Shown here: positions 62,818 to 64,000 of the stretch, in pieces | How positions within the stretch are numbered: the first letter of the stretch is position 1 | How the letters are laid out: the number at the start of each line of letters is the position of its first letter | Assembly (NCBI GenBank): GCA_018714845.1 | Contig: DVMR01000035.1 | Span: forward strand, 19,295-83,294 | Length of the DNA: 64,000 bases | DNA from: Candidatus Ventrousia excrementavium | Lineage (GTDB): Bacteria > Bacillota > Clostridia > Oscillospirales > Butyricicoccaceae | Direction: 5' to 3' | The notes under the pieces: generated by a model | What the model saw: the letters and a program-made list of their open reading frames with translations, nothing else | Told to the model about the DNA's origin: nothing | The model's database searches: none | Translations under genes and position numbers: made by a program

Positions 62818-63632
62818 TGCTGCGGGGGCTGGTCGTCTGCAGAATCTGCGGAAGATGAATCGCTGTCCTGAGGCTGGGTGCCGGTCACAGATGGCAGACG
62901 CATCTGCCGCTGTTTTTTGCGGTAAAAACGCAGCAGGAACAGCGCAGCAAGAACCGCGATGCCGATGCCAATGGCCATATCGATATACTGCTGTGCGTCC
63001 TGAGACTTTTCAAGCGCCTGGTCAAAGCGAACGCTGGCCGCAATGTCGGCGGCAAGCTGCTCGTTTTCCGCTGACATCTGGCCGTCAAACGAGAGCAGCG
63101 AAATATTGACCATCCAGCCGTTATAAATGGTGGCGTACTGGACAAAGCGGGAGTCCGCCGTTTCGTTAGTAATCTCGCCGGTGAAGTTTAAATAAAGGAT
63201 GTCGCCCGACGGCACCAGCTCATAAGACGTATAATCAAGTCCCGGAGACTCGCGGCTGTAGTCCTTATCCACATAGGCCTGGGCCTGTGACTGGAGCTCG
63301 TTTTCCTCAACCAGTGCATAGTTAAAAGTTCGGCGTGTTGTCCGGTCGCGCATAATGACAATGGTTATTTCACACATACGGTCCTGGGTGATGGCCTCGA
63401 AACGAATGTTGTTCTGGTCCATGGATGTTTGCAGCGTCTCGAGGTCAGAATCAAAAAAATCAATAGCCGGATCACCTTCCTGTACGTCGTGGGTCAGAAT
63501 AACCCACTCGTCGCCCTGAGGAAGGGACAGCGTCAGCCCGGCGTCGTCATACCGGTAATCATTCATGGCAGGCGCCGCGGACGCGGGGATGAGCAGCAGG
63601 CAGGCAGTCAGCAGACAGATCAGTTTTTTCAT
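62814..63632 (-). CDS. secreted, membrane-anchored protein of unknown function
   Basis: 272 residues. A signal peptide (MKKLICLLTACLLLIPASA) is followed by a predominantly beta extracellular region that begins LTLSLPQGDEWVILTHDV. One membrane helix (about 215-235) precedes a basic stop (RFYRKKQRQMR) and a Gln/Ser/Asp-rich tail. Small proteins with such a layout occur in Clostridia without assigned function. Co-transcribed with the SLOG gene. Its promoter (TTGAAA/TACAAT) lies at 63681-63709. Confidence 0.8.
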   Translation of the reverse strand: MKKLICLLTACLLLIPASAAPAMNDYRYDDAGLTLSLPQGDEWVILTHDVQEGDPAIDFFDSDLETLQTSMDQNNIRFEAITQDRMCEITIVIMRDRTTRRTFNYALVEENELQSQAQAYVDKDYSRESPGLDYTSYELVPSGDILYLNFTGEITNETADSRFVQYATIYNGWMVNISLLSFDGQMSAENEQLAADIAASVRFDQALEKSQDAQQYIDMAIGIGIAVLAALFLLRFYRKKQRQMRLPSVTGTQPQDSDSSSADSADDQPPQQ

Positions 63633-63680
63633 GGCGTTCCTCGATTCCCGGCCCTGAGGCCGTACATTTGAATATGCAGT

Positions 63681-63709
63681 ATTGTATCATGTTTGGCCTT
63701 TGATTTCAA
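63681..63709 (-). promoter_or_regulatory. sigma-A promoter of the secreted protein gene
   Basis: On the minus strand, TTGAAA (63709-63704), a 17-bp spacer and TACAAT (63686-63681). Confidence 0.7.
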
Positions 63710-63719
63710 ACCCCGGCGC

Positions 63720-63749
63720 TTGTTTCGGCCAGGCAGGCTGTGCTATACT
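63720..63749 (+). promoter_or_regulatory. promoter of the GNAT gene
   Basis: TTGTTT (63720-63725), an 18-bp spacer and TATACT (63744-63749), 22 bp before the start. Confidence 0.6.
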
Positions 63750-63770
63750 CGGAAAAAGGAGTGAAACGGC

Positions 63771-64000
63771 ATGAAGCAGGTCAGAATGGCACAGCTTTCT
63801 GATGCTTCGGGGATTGCGCACGTCCACTGGGCATCATGGATGGAGACTTATGCCGGCCTGATTGACCCGGGCTATCTGGCACAGCGCAGCGAGGAAAAGA
63901 GCAGACAGGCCTTTGAAAGCGCGGGTTGCCGTGATATGGCGGTTGCACTGCTGGACAACGAGATTGTCGGGTTTGCAGGCTTTGGTCAGGCGGGCAGCGA
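63771..64000 (+). CDS. GNAT family N-acetyltransferase, N-terminal part
   Basis: 76 visible residues start MKQVRMAQLSDASGIAHVH and continue SWMETYAGLIDPGYL, a pattern typical of GNAT acetyltransferases. It runs off the right edge before the acetyl-CoA loop. The ATG at 63771 has AAAGGAG upstream. The substrate is unknown. Confidence 0.8.
   Translation, partial: MKQVRMAQLSDASGIAHVHWASWMETYAGLIDPGYLAQRSEEKSRQAFESAGCRDMAVALLDNEIVGFAGFGQAGS

Noticed and set aside
1..64000. Insertion sequence, prophage or integrative element
   Set aside because: No transposase, integrase or phage gene was found.
1..64000. tRNA or rRNA genes
   Set aside because: No cloverleaf-like segment with a conserved T-loop, and no rRNA signature, was noticed in the gaps; a covariance scan was not possible.

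Overview
The window looks like chromosome of a GC-rich, spore-forming, Gram-positive member of the Clostridia (an Oscillospirales-like anaerobe is the best guess). The reasons are the sporulation genes (spoIIID, ylbJ, yqfC, yqfD, ytvI, and SpoVD/SpoVE-type genes in the division cluster), the Firmicutes gene order (yqfC-yqfD-phoH-...-ybeY-era-yqzL-recO-mutS2), strong GGAGG-type ribosome binding sites with frequent TTG/GTG starts, and a DAP-type MurE. No phage, insertion sequence, CRISPR array, rRNA or tRNA was found.

1-11,717: an importer region. A minus-strand run (10395 down to 1) encodes a MalK/UgpC-type ATPase, a family-1 lipoprotein binding protein, two sugar-type permeases, a MoxR-DUF58-DUF4129 trio, a second MalK/UgpC-type ATPase, a MATE exporter, and the start of an MtaA/uroporphyrinogen-decarboxylase-family methyltransferase that leaves the window. 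A second MtaA-like gene is divergent at 10638. The layout hints that imported substrate and methyl-group (one-carbon) metabolism are linked.

11,800-20,600: a secreted WG-repeat/SLH protein, then about 700 bp of non-coding DNA packed with perfect stem-loops. Next come a self-regulated MarR-ABC-ABC exporter operon, an XRE-type membrane regulator, and tmcAL.

20,600-27,945: ackA, divergent from tmcAL; a LysR / DUF819 transporter / N-acyl-D-amino-acid deacylase cassette; a YbaK-type deacylase; spoIIID with a sigma-E-like promoter; and an omega-amidase-like nitrilase.

27,945-41,710: sporulation and housekeeping genes. These are ylbJ and a small Cys-rich protein, then yqfC-yqfD-phoH, an unknown gene, ybeY-era-yqzL-recO-mutS2, DUF554, an HPr-like protein with Tyr instead of His15 but with Ser46 kept (Crh-like), uvrC, rsmD-coaD and a coiled-coil protein.

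41,878-54,503: the division and cell wall (dcw) cluster mraZ-rsmH-ftsL-ftsI/spoVD-murE-mraY-ftsW/spoVE-murG-murA-ftsQ-ftsZ. A canonical promoter and 10-bp-phased MraZ boxes precede it and a strong terminator follows it. murF and murD are missing from their usual places, and a 28-codon leader ORF precedes ftsI.

54,500-64,000: two MATE exporters, ytvI, aspartate kinase, a fused pyruvyl-transferase/FrhB iron-sulfur protein, a SLOG-fold protein, a membrane-anchored secreted protein, and a truncated GNAT acetyltransferase.
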